Below are positions 1 to 11,650 of a stretch of 64,000 nucleotides of DNA, piece by piece. The stretch covers positions 8,549,001 to 8,613,000 of the forward strand of contig CP114498.1 of NCBI GenBank assembly GCA_027186245.1, written 5' to 3'. A model generated the notes under the pieces. It did no database searches and was not told the DNA's origin. It saw only the letters and a list, made by a program, of their open reading frames with translations. Origin of the DNA: Coriaria nepalensis (taxonomy: Eukaryota > Streptophyta > Magnoliopsida > Cucurbitales > Coriariaceae). The translations under genes were made by a program, and so were the position numbers. The stretch's first letter is position 1. The number at the start of each line of letters is the position of its first letter.

Positions 1-142
1 GACACATAAGAGTCGCCGGAGAATGGCTTATCCGGCTACTGTCATGTACCCTTCCGTCCTAATGCCATACTTGATAACGATGATCATTCTGGTCCAATTG
101 GTAGAAATAAATGGAGGCCTTAATTTGTGTGATTTCGTATGA
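1..142 (+). pseudogene. 3' end of small unknown gene, paralogue of the 13.8 kb locus
   Basis: Bases 1 to about 71 match, at roughly 85% by eye, the reverse complement of 13795-13866, which is the last exon of the small gene at 13787-14011. Frame 2 reads on from the window edge through a segment sharing the core RRxMAxPATVxYPSV with that protein. Several differences fall at third codon positions, which suggests it was once coding. A one-base loss after the PSV codons shifts the frame, so this copy runs on to a TGA at 140-142 with an unrelated tail. The upstream part is outside the window. It may be a functional paralogue with a different C-terminus or a decaying copy. Function unknown. Confidence 0.45.
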
Positions 143-186
143 AAAGCCATACATGCATGCACCTAAAGTTATCCGCCTAAAGTTAT

Positions 187-189
<3 letters not shown>

Positions 190-222
<33 letters not shown>
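190..222. repeat. (TA)n microsatellite
   Basis: An uninterrupted alternating TA tract of about 33 bases, seen directly. Probably length-variable. Confidence 0.95.
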
Positions 223-223
<1 letters not shown>

Positions 224-1397
224 CCTAATATATTTGGTATATTATGAAAAATTTATTGAATGGACTGTATTTATACTAATCGGATAATTTTAATCACAGT
301 GATATAATATATAATAAGATAATATAAAATTAATATATGAATTAAGATTGCGTGGATGACAAAGAATTTCTCTACCACATACTAATATATGATTAACACT
401 ATTTACGGTTTGTTGTACTTTCTAGTGAACAATACCTTATCAATTGGCCAAGATGGTAGTAGTAGTTATACATTATCCAAAGATGTTACAGTCAAGATCA
501 AAGGAGATAGTAATACAATTTCCCTAAGAAAATGAAGAAGGGAAGAGATCGGATTAGCTAGTGAGTATAAAGTATTGTTATGATTTAATATCGATTCTAA
601 TATTTATCAATTGGATTTTCTGTCAAGTGATTAACCTAAAGTTGTCTAATCAGTTCTTGCGTTAATCTGACTGATTCATATAGCATTCAAACATTCAAGT
701 TTAAAACAAAGAATGCAGAAAATATAAAGAACATATAAAGTTATAGTAATTCGATTCAATAATTAAACGAGATTATGACTTTATATCCATTCTTGAGCTC
801 CCGACAACGATCGGCACTCGTAGCACTATATATCAGAGTTCTTTTACAAATTACATCACCACACGCAACAATCGATCACGGATTACAAACAAAAATCCCC
901 AAATCGGAAACCCTAATGCCAAGAACACAAGATCACGCAAAACCCAACCGTGAGAGCAATAGTATCTCCCACGGGACTGAGCACATCAAAACGAAATCAA
1001 GAGAAGAGATCAAGAGCATACAGAGAGCAAGAGATCAAGCAAATACAGATTTCGCACTAGGAGCTCGCATGGAGAAAACGGCACATGCAAGGAGAGGAAG
1101 AAAGAAAGGTGCTGCCCATATGAAACCAGGGCAAGGGTATTAACCAATTTCACCCGTTGGTTCACGAGTTACCTTTGGTTTTTGGGCTTCGCAAGCATGG
1201 CCCAACTACAAGTATTGTTAATATTACAGAATCAGTGCAGTCATTATCTCCATCTAGCTCTAATCAATTGATCTAGTATACCAATAAACTACTTAACTAT
1301 TTTAATAGAACGTAAATTGGAAATTTCATGAACACAGAGGCATAAGATCATAAAACATATGCCAATGATCAAGTACAAGCAGGACCTGCAATAAATG
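223..1397. other. intergenic, no supported gene
   Basis: AT-rich up to about 770. The part from 775 to 1200 is less AT-rich and holds a 122-codon open frame (plus) that is Lys/Arg/His-rich, lacks a recognisable domain and looks like chance or old transposon-terminus sequence. The stretch also includes the presumed 3' flank of the MYB gene that ends at 1398. Confidence 0.5.
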
Positions 1398-2529
1398 TTA
1401 TGTAAAGAGGGGGAGAGTTGGACTTGTTTGATCATGACTTTCAACCTTCACAACCATCATAGAGTTACCCATGTTTCTGTTAATTAACGTCTCGTTATCC
1501 GTATGTTTGGAGGTAGAGGGGTTAGGAAAGGCGATGGAAAGGTTGAGATTCAAATCCGAGGAGGAAGCGAGTATTGTTAGATCTTGTTCGAGACAATTTT
1601 CTGCCTCAGAAACCGGCCCATGTTCATTTTCAGTTCTAGGGTGGTCGGAATTATGATCAACTACTAATAAGGGCTTGTTTGGTTCCTTGATTTTGTTTTT
1701 AGTAGTAGTAGTAGGAGAATTAGAAACATGAGGAATATAATCATTAGGACGAGGAAGAACTTGGTTCAAGCGATGGTTACTCGGGTCGATCCCCATGCTT
1801 ATTAGCTTCCTTCTGATGTGAGAGTTCCAGTAGTTCTTCACCTCGTTATCTGTCCTTCCCGGCAACCTTCCGGCTATCAACGACCACCTAATTATTTACA
1901 ATACCCAAAATTCATAACTCTTTAGAAAGATTGCTAATTCAACCTTTCATTTCATATACACACCTATATATGTAACAAAAATACACATCCTTTCAAAAAA
2001 ATCAATTAAGCCCTAAAATCCGCTTTGTGCCGTTTATAAATCATGTATCCAGTTTTTGATACCATGTATTTAATTAGTCATGAAAATCAAAAGAGGGGTT
2101 ATATATGTATATATATATATGCAGATTATATACCGGTTGCCTAGCATGGCGTGGAGCTTGATAATAAGGTCTTCTTCATCTTGAGCAAAGTTTCCACGTT
2201 TGATGTCCGGTCGAAGATAGTTAATCCATCTAAGTCTGCAACTTTTACCACAACGGTCCAATCCTAATAATTAAACAACATTAATTATTATTAATTACTA
2301 ATTAATTTGATTAATGAATAGAAAGAAGAAGAAGATTGGAATTACAGAGAGAAATTAGAGTAGAAAATTATGGTAAAAAAAAGAAAATGAAACCTGCAGC
2401 TTTAGGGAGAGAACGCCAATTGCCTTCACCATGCAATTTAATGTAATCAATAAGCTTTTGGTCTTCTTGTTTAGACCAAGCACCCTTGTTATTAGCTCCT
2501 CCTTTGTTATTACAGCAAGGTTTTCTCAT
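1398..2529 (-). CDS. R2R3-MYB repressor, subgroup 4 C2/MYB27 type
   Basis: Three exons: 2394-2529, 2134-2263 and 1398-1887 (136+130+490 nt, 251 aa), with GT-AG introns at the two standard R2R3-MYB positions. R2 and R3 keep their regular Trp residues. R3 has the bHLH-binding pattern DLxxKxxx-x6-Lx3R, but the first core Leu is Met (KLHAML). After R3 come the C1-type motif (GIDPSNHR), an EAR repression motif DLNLNLSI at residues 200-207, and a C-terminal TLPLFT (246-251) resembling the TLLLFR tail of MYB27/C2-type repressors. Members of this group bind bHLH partners in the MYB-bHLH-WD40 complex and repress anthocyanin or proanthocyanidin genes in the nucleus. The 5' flank has TTGAC W-box-like sites. 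Identification as a repressor is strong; target genes are inferred. Confidence 0.9.
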
Positions 2530-4337
2530 GATAATGTTATTATTGTTGTTACAAGGAATTGAGGAGAGAGCAAAGGAGAAAGTAGAAAGAGGGTTATAGA
2601 TATATACTAGTACTACAGCTTGTGATCAACGAGATAGCATGCTAGCCATGGCAGGAGAAGAGAAGGGCGGTTGACTTTTGAGTTTAGAACTTTGACCAGT
2701 TGTTTTGGATGTTTAGGTAGCTCACACTTGCTACAGTATTCGTTCCTGCAATTCAAGAGGGAGAGGTATATGGTGCACGTTGTGTTTTTGTCTCTAGGTG
2801 TTTACTGTTAAGTATATGTCATTTTCTCTGTCAATGACTCAAAATGCATATGTTTGATTCTTTTTCTCTCTCTCCTTCCCTTTCCCTACTAAATTTGGTC
2901 CATTCATTCTAATTCATTCTTTCAACGAGGACATTCATGAGAAAACCCACTTACTTTCATTCCTTTTCAGCGATCAAAGTTTCATCATTGTCAAACCACG
3001 TTAATAGTATTGTCTTTTCTCTAGACCGGATGACTTGATTTCATTTAGAACAATTACAAAAAGTTTCTACTTTTGTCAACAAGCTTTGTTAAAAAATTTT
3101 ACCCCATGCATGATGACAGAATTATTGAGAGGGAAGTGCCAGATCAAATCTGTTCATTGAAAAAGAGAACTAGTTTTGATCACTCTTTCATCGGATAGAA
3201 ATGTCAGATTTCATATATATACATCACTATTGATATATACATGTATTTATGAACTAGACAAGTAGGTGAAAGAGACAGTACTACCTAGGAGATCCTGATC
3301 AACACTCTAAATTAAATTAAAATTTAGAATTATTTTATTAAAATTTTATATATATTCTAAAATATTTCTAATAAAAAAAATTAAGAATGAGAGGAAGTGA
3401 ATATAAGAAAGAAATGAATTAAATTATAAAATTTATAGGTAAATATTTTTGTCCGTAAATCTTACCTAATATTTGCCCCTCTTTTTGGTTTATTTTTGGC
3501 TGATTATATATAATAAGGAGTAATAGTCTCATTAATTTGCAGGTTTCAATACGTACTTTACATGCAATAAGTGTAAAGATGGATAGGATTGAAAAAAAAA
3601 TTTTAGTTTAGAATAAATTTTAAAATTTTATATTATTTTATATTATTTTATATGGAATCAGAAATTCATTTTAATTATAAAAATTTAAAATATTTATTAT
3701 AATTATTTAAAAGTAAAGAGGTTAATCTTAGTTTTCTAAAAAAATTCACTTTCCACACAAAATATAGAGTTTGAACATAACAAATGTTAAGTTATATATT
3801 ACCTTTGAATGTTAAGAGCTTAGGGTTCTGCTTTTTTGCTAGCAAACCTTACGTAAAGAGAAGATTATAAGATGTAAGAAACAATGCTTGTGAAATCCTT
3901 TTACGAATTCTTAAATCATGTTTTTTCTATCACGTGCACCATCAATTCACGTGCATCCAGTAGCTACCAAATTTACTGACATATTTATGCAGCTTGAATT
4001 ATTTACATTCTATTTCTAGGCTTAGATTTTCTCCGTTAATTGGTATTATTATTTAAATAATTTTCATCGATTTAGTTGCAGGTGTATATTCATTATTCTA
4101 TGTGCGTTAAACCAAAAAAAAAAAAAACCCACATAATGTAAGAGTTGGGTCACAGTATATAATAGTGAGATCCGAAAGAAATTTTTTTTTATCTACAAGT
4201 AATTAATGTAATTAAATAATATTTTTGATAATAAATGTTATAATATGACATATGCAATATTTGGACAAGTAATAATGAGATATATCAAGCTCTTAATAAT
4301 AATACGGTAAAAAATATGATTTGACAAAAGTAAATTA
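2530..4337. other. MYB promoter side and AT-rich intergenic DNA
   Basis: 2530-2760 is the 5' flank of the minus-strand MYB, with a TATA-like GATATATA near 2595 and TTGAC sites near 2672 and 2692. The remainder is AT-rich with homopolymer runs. No coding potential or tRNA-like structure was seen. Confidence 0.5.
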
Positions 4338-5090
4338 TTAAAAAAAAAAATACTTTGCATTAACTTCAATGAGAGTATTTATAGTCTTATTATCAGTAAG
4401 TTTAGTCCGCTCAAGAATATCTATAACATATTTCGACTGAGAAAGAAGATAACTTCTAGGTGAGTAAACCACCTTAATATTTAAAAAATATCGTAGAGAA
4501 CCCAAATCTTTCATTTCAAACTGTCTAGCTAAATTTGTCTTCAAGACTGAAATATCATCAATATTATCACTTGTAATAATCATGTTATTAACATATAAAG
4601 ACATAATAATATGACATATATCAGTGATCTTAACAAAAAGAGCAAAATCATGACACTAGAAGAAAATTCAAGGAAATAGATCACAATATAAATTTTATCA
4701 AACCAAGCACAAGGTGCTTGTTTAAGACTACATAATATTTTCTTGAGCTTACAAACATAACTAGAGTCATGTGAAACATCATGAGGGGATGTTATATAAA
4801 CTTATTCTTGAAGATCTTTATTTAAGAAGACATTTTTAATATCAAGTTAGGAGATATGCACTAACGAACCGAAGCCGTCGCAATGAAAGTACGAATAGTA
4901 GTCATTTTTGCAATAAGAGCAAATGTCACCTCATAATTCATACCATATTGTTGAGAATATCATTTTGAAACTAACATAGCTTTGTATCGCTCAATAGATC
5001 CATCAACACTCTTACCAGTTGGTAAAGGAACAAAATCCCAAGTACCTATTTTATGTAAAGCAGAAAATTCTTTATCCATAGCTTCCTACC
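4338..5090 (-). pseudogene. copia reverse transcriptase (RVT_2) remnant
   Basis: The minus-strand fragments follow copia RVT_2 order: the DGSIERYKAMLVSK and YSQQYG segment (about 4920-5010), the LDVKNAFLNG-equivalent region, a VSSRKYYVVLNKH segment matching CKLKKALYGLKQA, then an 88-codon open frame (4338-4604) with EMKDLGSLRYFL and LSQSKYVIDILE. YVDD reads YVNN, so the catalytic Asp pair is lost. Frames change several times and stops interrupt. Confidence 0.85.
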
Positions 5091-5752
5091 AAAGAAGATC
5101 AAGAATTGCCTCTTTATAGGAAGAGAGTTCAAAGAGACAATGAATATAACTAAAAATAAAGTAAAAGATAAAGAATAATAAAAATAAGCAAAATATGGTA
5201 ACTTTCTGGACTTACGAATGCATATGGATTGACGTAGATGGGGATCCACAATCTTAGATGAAGCTTGAGGGACTATAGGAGAAGAGAGAGCTTCAAGTAT
5301 GCTGGAAAGTAAAGTTTTAGTGCTTGTAGAATGATCGGTACAAATTGGTCGAGCATATTGTAAAGGTAATTAAGTAAGAACATGAGAAGATGTATTTGAA
5401 GTATTGGGAACTTGAGATAATAAACTATCAAAATCCTCAGAAAATGATCTATATAAATAAGATCATATCTAGTCAAGCTATGAGTAGTGGATGGAATAGA
5501 AAAGAAAGATATGTGCTAAAAAAAAACAACATGACGAGACACATAAAGTTTCTAAGTTTACCTTCACCATAACCAAGAAAGATATAAATACTTGATCGAG
5601 ATGACAACTTGCTAAGTTATACATGAGGATAAAGAATGAAACAAGTAAAACAAAAAACTCTAAAGAAAGAAATAATTAAGAGTATATCCCATACAACTTT
5701 TTAAAAGAAGAAAGACCTGAAATTTGAGAAGATGGAATTATATTAATCAAAC

Positions 5753-6379
5753 CTACAGTAGTAAGAACACCTTCACCCTAAACACACTAGGGATAAAAGC
5801 AGACAACAAGAGAGAACCAACAGTTTCAACAATGTGCATATATTTTCTTTCAGCAATACCATTTTGGTCAGGATTACCTATACACGAACTTTGGTGAATA
5901 GTTTCATCTAAGGCATACAACTCACAAAATTTATTAGAAGTGTACTTCCTACCCAAATTACACCTAAAACATTTTATAACAGCCGAATATTGAGTTTTAA
6001 CAAGAGCTCGAAAGGTTGTATATATCTCAAAGAACTTAGAACAGTGTTTCATTAAATAAACCAAACAATATCAAGTATGATCGTCAATAAAAGAAACATA
6101 ATATCAATACCCTACTTTTATGGAAACAAGAGAAGGTCATCATACATCATAATGAATCAAATCAAAAGAAGAAGAATGAATAGAAATACTTTGGTTAAAA
6201 GGTAAAGTTGAAAATTTTACCAATTTACATCTACTACAATAAGAAATATCACAAGCTTGTAAATTTTCTAAAGCCCATGTGGATGCCAAAAATCTCAAAC
6301 GAGAAGATGAAACATAACATAGACGAGAATTCCATAAATAAAAACTAGAAAAAGAATGACTCAAATGAAAAGAAGACAA
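5753..6379 (-). pseudogene. copia integrase and GAG-pre-integrase remnant
   Basis: 6140-6379 carries the pre-integrase zinc-binding segment with LWNSRLCYVS (the HxLGH region, His lost) and CSRCKLVK. 5753-6064 carries the integrase core end: Q-S-S-C near the DxxG region, PDQNGIAERKYMHIVE (the conserved P-x-x-NG-x-AER-x-x-H) and LLLSAFIPSVF. The frames are interrupted between the blocks. Confidence 0.85.
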
Positions 6380-6520
6380 ATCAACATTAATAGCAGTAGC
6401 AACTAGAACTTATAACTCATCCAAAATTTAAAATATATAGTCCTCCATTTCTACGGCATGTCCCAATCAGCTTTTAAAATTACAGATCATGCACATAACA
6501 AGAATAAAAGGAAAATATGA

Positions 6521-6763
6521 CTAAACTATCATAATCACATAACTGAGTTTCGAAATATGATAAACATTAGGAAAAGACAAGTCAGGTGTGACAACATAAC
6601 CAATACTTACTAAAGGCATATGAGTGCCATCAGCAGTCATGATAGGAATAGAAGATGAATCAAACACAGAAGCAAAAGATGAAAAATCTGAAGACATATG
6701 ATGTGAAACACCATAATCCAAGACCCATATAGAATGTGACATACCTGAAGAACTATGAGGCAA
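6521..6763 (-). pseudogene. copia aspartic protease remnant
   Basis: The open frame has WVLDYGVSHHMSSD, matching the copia protease start W-x-x-DSGAS-x-H-M with the active-site Ser replaced by Tyr, followed by a TADGTHMPLVSIG strand. The domain is short but typical. Confidence 0.8.
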
Positions 6764-7004
6764 CTAAACTACAGAAAAAGAAGCAGGTATAGGCTGTGGC
6801 TGTAAGGAGAGAAACTACTGAAATTACTCAGCCAGAGTACTAGGATCGGTGAAAGAGCTTAATGAAACTACTTATGCAATATTAGAATGTGGTGGTTTGT
6901 AACCCTAAGGTGGTCTATGAGTATTAGATTGTGATTGGTTATCAGGCTTCCAAGTTTGATATTGCTACTGCGATTGATTCTACTATCTCAACTTAAAATA
7001 TTGA

Positions 7005-7650
7005 GCCTTCCAATGACCTTTCTACTTACAGAAACTGCACTCATCGAAGGTAACCCTTGTATAAAGCTTATTCTTATTATTAGAGAGTGGCTTAGATAAT
7101 ACTACTAACACAGAAGGATTAGAAGTAGAAAGAATTTTTTTTCATAATAAGACTTAAATCATATTTCTTTAGTCAATAACTCACTGACAACTAAGTCAAT
7201 AAAAGTAAGTGGAGAATGATGCAAAATTAAATCTCTAAGTCTTTTAAAATCATTGTGAAGTGTCATTAAAAACTGTACCAACCATTATTGTTCTCTACGA
7301 GCAATATATGCACTACATGTTTTTTATTTGATTGAGTGAATAACTTTTATAGATGCTCCCAAACCTCATTTGTTGTCTCATATTTCGTTAATTGTGTACC
7401 TATAAAATGCTTAACATAATTGTTAATCTAAGTAATAATTTTTGTATTGTTTGCTTCACAGGCATCTACCAAAGCAGTATAACCCTCTTTAGTATTCCTA
7501 AATTTTACAGAAGTTTCACTAACGTATCTCTACATTTTTTACCCTTAAGAAAATTTCTCATCACATAACTCCAAAACAAATAATTTTTTCCATCTAATCT
7601 CATACTCACAGACCGAAGCAAATCGTCTCTTTCAGTAACTATAATAATTT
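7005..7650 (-). pseudogene. copia gag remnant with CCHC knuckle
   Basis: From about 7640 downward the minus strand reads RLDGKNYLFWSYVMRNFLKG, typical of plant copia gag, then a YVSE segment and KYETTNEVWEHL. Near 7015-7050 a zinc knuckle survives as C-x2-C-x4-H-x4-Y: the last Cys is Tyr and a stop lies inside. Several stops and frame changes are present. Confidence 0.75.
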
Positions 7651-7852
7651 TTAAAAAAATAAAGAAAATCAAATCGCAAAAGAAAGAAAAATAAAATATC
7701 TGATTACAGAAACTGAACTAATACTCTTTAGAAATTATACGGTCACTCAAAAAAAAAATCGAGGGCTCCGCCCCAAACTCCGGGAGGGGCATGCGATGAG
7801 GTAAATCGGTGAAAAATGTATTTAAGATTAAGCTTCGTTCCTTAAAATTTAA

Positions 7853-7863
7853 CTCTGATACCA
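7853..7863 (-). other. retrotransposon primer-binding site (initiator Met tRNA type)
   Basis: The minus strand reads TGGTATCAGAG, the usual plant copia primer-binding site complementary to the 3' end of initiator Met tRNA. It lies just upstream of gag in the element's orientation, so the 5' LTR should start right after 7866 on the plus strand. That LTR is too decayed for its outer edge to be found. Confidence 0.8.
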
Positions 7864-7866
7864 TAT

Positions 7867-10429
7867 TAAATAATCCAAAAAATAAAGAGAAATACAAAAA
7901 ATAAGATGAGGTTAGGGTTTCATGGATATTGTATAATATAATTGAAAGAATATAAAAAGAAATATATAGGCTAAACAAATAAAATTAAAAAAGATCGAAA
8001 AATAAAAAGTCTATTCTACCTTTAATAAATAATCAAACAAAATAACTATATATTTATTATCAATATATAGTTGCATTCGATTGTTTATGAAGTAGTTTCT
8101 AGAATGTTTTCAAGAACAAAAAGTAATTAATCATGATGTAATGAACGATGTCTATGATTTCTTGCTGATTCCCCAGCAAATAGATCCCCAGATTCTTATT
8201 TGACATTTACCAACCGGTATTAACCGTATATCCCTCTCAAGTCTCAACATAACTTATATACACTATTATTGCATGTGATTCCTCAACTTAACAAAAGTCA
8301 ATCAATCCAACCAGATCAGGATTCTTCTAACTAGCAGTTACATTGTTTGTTCTTAGTTACTACTGCATGCTTCTAACAAAACACATGTATCTTGATTTTG
8401 ACATTTTGACTAGCAGTTGGCTTGCCTACCAATCTATTGTCTATGTTCCACCTTGAAACTCATCTCCCAGCTTCGCCATAAATTTTCTGACAACGATGCA
8501 CCAAAAACCAGGAATCGAGAAATTAAGGGTACTGCAAGATACAAAATAATGAAACAAAAGTGTTAATCAGTGTTGGGAAATTAAACTTCAAATTACCGAT
8601 CGAGTGTTACGAGATGTTTTACTTAGAATAACGACCGAAACTACTAATTAGCAAATAGTTTGTGGATCCAAACTGAAGTTCTACAATCTATGGACTCTTA
8701 ACAATATCTACGGGTCCATCTAACCTACACGAGGGCCCCATCTTTTATGTTTCTTGTGGAGGAAAGAGTCAACATTTTAGTCGTTTGGCTTTCATATCTT
8801 AACAGATAAAGCTCAAAGAACTACAGGTAATAGGTTGAAAGGTCATCCTTTAATAAGAATCAACCTTTGATAAGAGATAAAGAACAAAGGTGATGCTGGA
8901 CATGGTGGCAGCGACGTAGATGGGTGGCGGGTGGTGGTGGGCATTAGATGGTAAAATGAAGATGAAGAATGAGTAGAATAACAATTATAATACATTTTGG
9001 GGGATTAAAATAATAAAAATCTAAACTACGAAATTAATATAAAAATGTGGTTATTTGTTATTTTACTTTTTTTTAAGTCTTAATTGCTCATGTTGGAAGC
9101 TCAATTAGAATGTTACGACATGTCGCATTTTACTTGTAAAGTATAAAATGAGAAAATTATTCCTAATTTTATAAATGTTCAAAAATATTATTTCATTGTT
9201 TAGAAAGTTGAAGAGGATAATTCCTAATATATCAAGTAATTTTCCAAAGAAATTTAACAATTTAAAATTCTAAAATTCTAAAATTCTAAAATTAAATTTT
9301 AGTATAAGATTAGATTTAAATTAATGTAACCTATACATATTTAAAAGCTAAGTATAAATTTAAATATATATATATATACATAATAATTCTTATATATTAA
9401 ATTGAGTTTTAGACGGGTTGTGAAATCTCTTAGGCAGATTGGGCCATAGAGGAAGAATACATCTCCACTCAAAAGGCCCATCCTTTTGGCCCAAACAACT
9501 TTTCATCAAGCTCAAGAGACTGCACAATTTGGGTACAGACAAGTTACTATCCAATGTAGATTCCGATGGCCCTAAGATCAACCGAATTAGTAAAACTAGC
9601 CTCCAATTTAGTAAATGTTAAAGTGATATTTGGACAAGAATTTCTCCAACTTTTCACTCCACTTTAGGCCCAAGGAAAGGTTATTAACTATATAACACAC
9701 AGATGAAAGTTAATCTATGATATCTATGCAACAACTAGAAAAATGGGATTTCTTCATTCATCCTTGACAATCAATCCAAAAAAAAAACATCCCATATACA
9801 TAAGAAGATAGGTCTTGTTTACCGTAGATCAATTCATCTCAATAACTTATATAATTGATATGATGTTTGATATATAATTTAATAATATAAAACTGATATA
9901 TAATATTGAGATTGAACCGTCCTCACATTCTAGTGAAGAATTTCTCTATACATAATATGTAGAACGTCTACTGACTATAACACTTTCCGGGAGATATGGG
10001 GAGGACCGAGCACCACTTGCCGGCCCCACATCCCTTTCATATATCCGACTTCAGAGTTTCGCCAAAGCAGGGGAGGAAGATGCAGATAACCGGATGTTGA
10101 TTCTTAACGCATGAGCAAAATGCGGAGAAGCAGTTTGCTCTTTATAGTCTATCACCTCCGTTGTTCGAACCGATATAAACTTTACGAACTGATTGAATTA
10201 ACTCATATGGAAGAAAACCATTCGATCTCAATACATGTGAAAAGTAGATATGATACTTGATAGGTAGTGCCTCACCTGTTATCCAAAGCATCCCCTTCAC
10301 CTGAAATTTTTCTTACTGAGCAAAATCAAACTTAATATCATTCCAATAAAACAAGAATCCAACCTTTTCCAAAAGCATTTCCTAAACTACACAAATCTAA
10401 TACAAACCAAAATCCAACATTTTTCAAAT
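7867..10429. other. intergenic; probable 5' LTR remnant then unassigned DNA
   Basis: 7867 to about 8030 is probably the decayed 5' LTR of the copia element. From 8030 to 9950 nothing coding is supported; several AGGCCCA/TGGGCC words cluster at 9440-9500 and again near 9665, a pattern seen in plant promoters, but no gene attaches to them. 9960-10160 is less AT-rich and may be exon-like or the far 3' flank of the trihelix gene; it gave no recognisable protein. Confidence 0.4.
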
Positions 10430-11650
10430 CTATAAGAATTCGGAAGGGGAATTAGAATCGGGTTTTCCATTGTCACCTAAATTACCACCTTGATGCTGCA
10501 AATTCTGCAATACTACTTGAGGGGTCAAAGCACTCAAACTTGAACCCAATCCATCATTTGGAGACCCGAAAAACTGACAAACAAGGCGGGCCATAATGCC
10601 AAGAATCTGCATCTGATTCTGCCAAGATTCCGCATGAATCTGCGTCATCTGCTTCTCATGTTCAATCTGCAATTCAATCATCCTCTCTCTCCATTCCATT
10701 TCCTCCTCCTCTCTCTTCTCCTCCATTTTCATCCTCTTCCTTCTCTCCTCATCCATTTCCCTCTCTAACCTTACCCGGCTTTCAAATTCCCGCCTCGCCC
10801 ATCTCAACTCCTTCTCTTCCAATTCCATTTGCTTTCTTTCCAACCACTCTTCCTTCTCTTTCAACCTCTTCTCCTTCTTCAACTCACTTTCTCTCCTCTT
10901 CTCCTCACTAGTTATCTCCACAATCTCGCTCCTAAACTGCTTCTCTCTCCTCCTCTCTTCCCTCTTCACCACCACTTCTCTCAAGTCCAAAACTTGCATT
11001 GCCACATCATCATCATTCTCATTCTCCTCCTCCTCCTCCTCATCTTCTTCTTCTTCATCTTCTTCCTCACCTTCTTCTTCTGCTTCTTCTTCTTCTTCTT
11101 CTTCTTCTTTATGACCCTCTTCACCCTCTTCCCCCTCCTCTTCCTCCTCTTCCTCTTCCTCCCCTCCCTCCAAATCACCAGAATCAATTCCATTAATCCT
11201 CTTCCCCTTAACATCAATCAAAGGGATATCACCAAAAACATCCTTGTACCTCAAGAAATTCTGCCAGTGGTTCTCGCCGTCTGTCCAATTGAAATCGTCC
11301 ACGCTGCCATCCGAATTAGAGAGCTTGATCTTCTGCTTGACGCCTAGATACTGATGCCGCATGTTCTGGACCTTGATCGAAACGTCGCGCCATGACCATC
11401 TGAACGGGAAGGCGATCGGGTCTTGTAGATGGTGAGCCGAGTTCACGTGGTCGGCGATGGGCTTGAACTTCTTCTCGCGGGTCTTGAGCTTCGTTAAGGT
11501 GCCGGAATTGAGGAGGTCAGAGTATTTGAAGAGGAGGGTTTGCTCTTCCTGCTCCGTCCATTTCTTCCGCTTCATCGGAGAAATCGTGTCTGAAAAGAGA
11601 CCAAGGTTTTGCAGGTTGGGGGAGTTGTCTGATATATCCTGGCCAGTCAA
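10430..11650 (-). CDS. trihelix/SANT-like DNA-binding protein with long Glu-rich tract
   Basis: One uninterrupted frame. The first in-frame ATG is at 11573-11575, giving 381 aa; the frame stays open 25 codons upstream with plausible protein sequence but no ATG, starting at a TTG. The sequence just upstream (tcccttctcag) resembles a splice acceptor, so a 5' exon is possible. N-terminal part: KRKKWTEQEEQTLL and a Trp-rich segment (PFRWSWRDVSIKVQNMRHQY), resembling a trihelix or Myb/SANT-like domain. Then comes a Glu-only tract of roughly 60 residues encoded by (GAG/GAA)n, a charged coiled-coil (RREKQFR...EEKREEEEMEWRERM) and a QN-rich tail. Likely a nuclear regulator; targets unknown. The domain call is moderate, the coding call strong. 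Confidence 0.8.
   Translation of the reverse strand: MTGQDISDNSPNLQNLGLFSDTISPMKRKKWTEQEEQTLLFKYSDLLNSGTLTKLKTREKKFKPIADHVNSAHHLQDPIAFPFRWSWRDVSIKVQNMRHQYLGVKQKIKLSNSDGSVDDFNWTDGENHWQNFLRYKDVFGDIPLIDVKGKRINGIDSGDLEGGEEEEEEEEEGEEGEEGHKEEEEEEEEAEEEGEEEDEEEEDEEEEEENENDDDVAMQVLDLREVVVKREERRREKQFRSEIVEITSEEKRRESELKKEKRLKEKEEWLERKQMELEEKELRWARREFESRVRLEREMDEERRKRMKMEEKREEEEMEWRERMIELQIEHEKQMTQIHAESWQNQMQILGIMARLVCQFFGSPNDGLGSSLSALTPQVVLQNLQHQGGNLGDNGKPDSNSPSEFL
10680..11165. repeat. long pyrimidine-rich (TCC/TTC)n strand-asymmetric tract
   Basis: The plus strand is almost all C and T for about 480 bases, purest at about 11026-11165, where it is mainly TCC and TTC triplets. It encodes the Glu/Lys/Arg-rich middle of the trihelix-like protein on the minus strand. 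Open frames in the other five frames here are low-complexity shadows. Confidence 0.9.

Larger units (their letters stand above)
4338..7866 (-). mobile_element. decayed Ty1/copia retrotransposon, 3'-truncated
   Basis: Read on the minus strand, the element runs in copia order: primer-binding site (7853-7863), gag with zinc knuckle, protease, GAG-pre-integrase, integrase, reverse transcriptase. All domains are recognisable but broken by many stops and frameshifts. Catalytic motifs are altered: the protease DSG is DYG and the reverse-transcriptase YVDD is YVNN. RNase H and a 3' LTR are absent; similarity stops at about 4338. No matching LTR pair was found, so insertion age cannot be read from LTR divergence. 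The element cannot move by itself. Confidence 0.9.

Noticed and set aside
775..1143. 122-codon open frame with basic, His-rich product
   Set aside because: No domain, no splice context and no homologue recognised; composition fits chance translation or transposon-end sequence.
10829..11347. Leu/Phe-rich and His/Pro-rich open frames on the plus strand
   Set aside because: They are the opposite-strand reading of the Glu-rich trihelix-like gene; low complexity explains the lack of stops.
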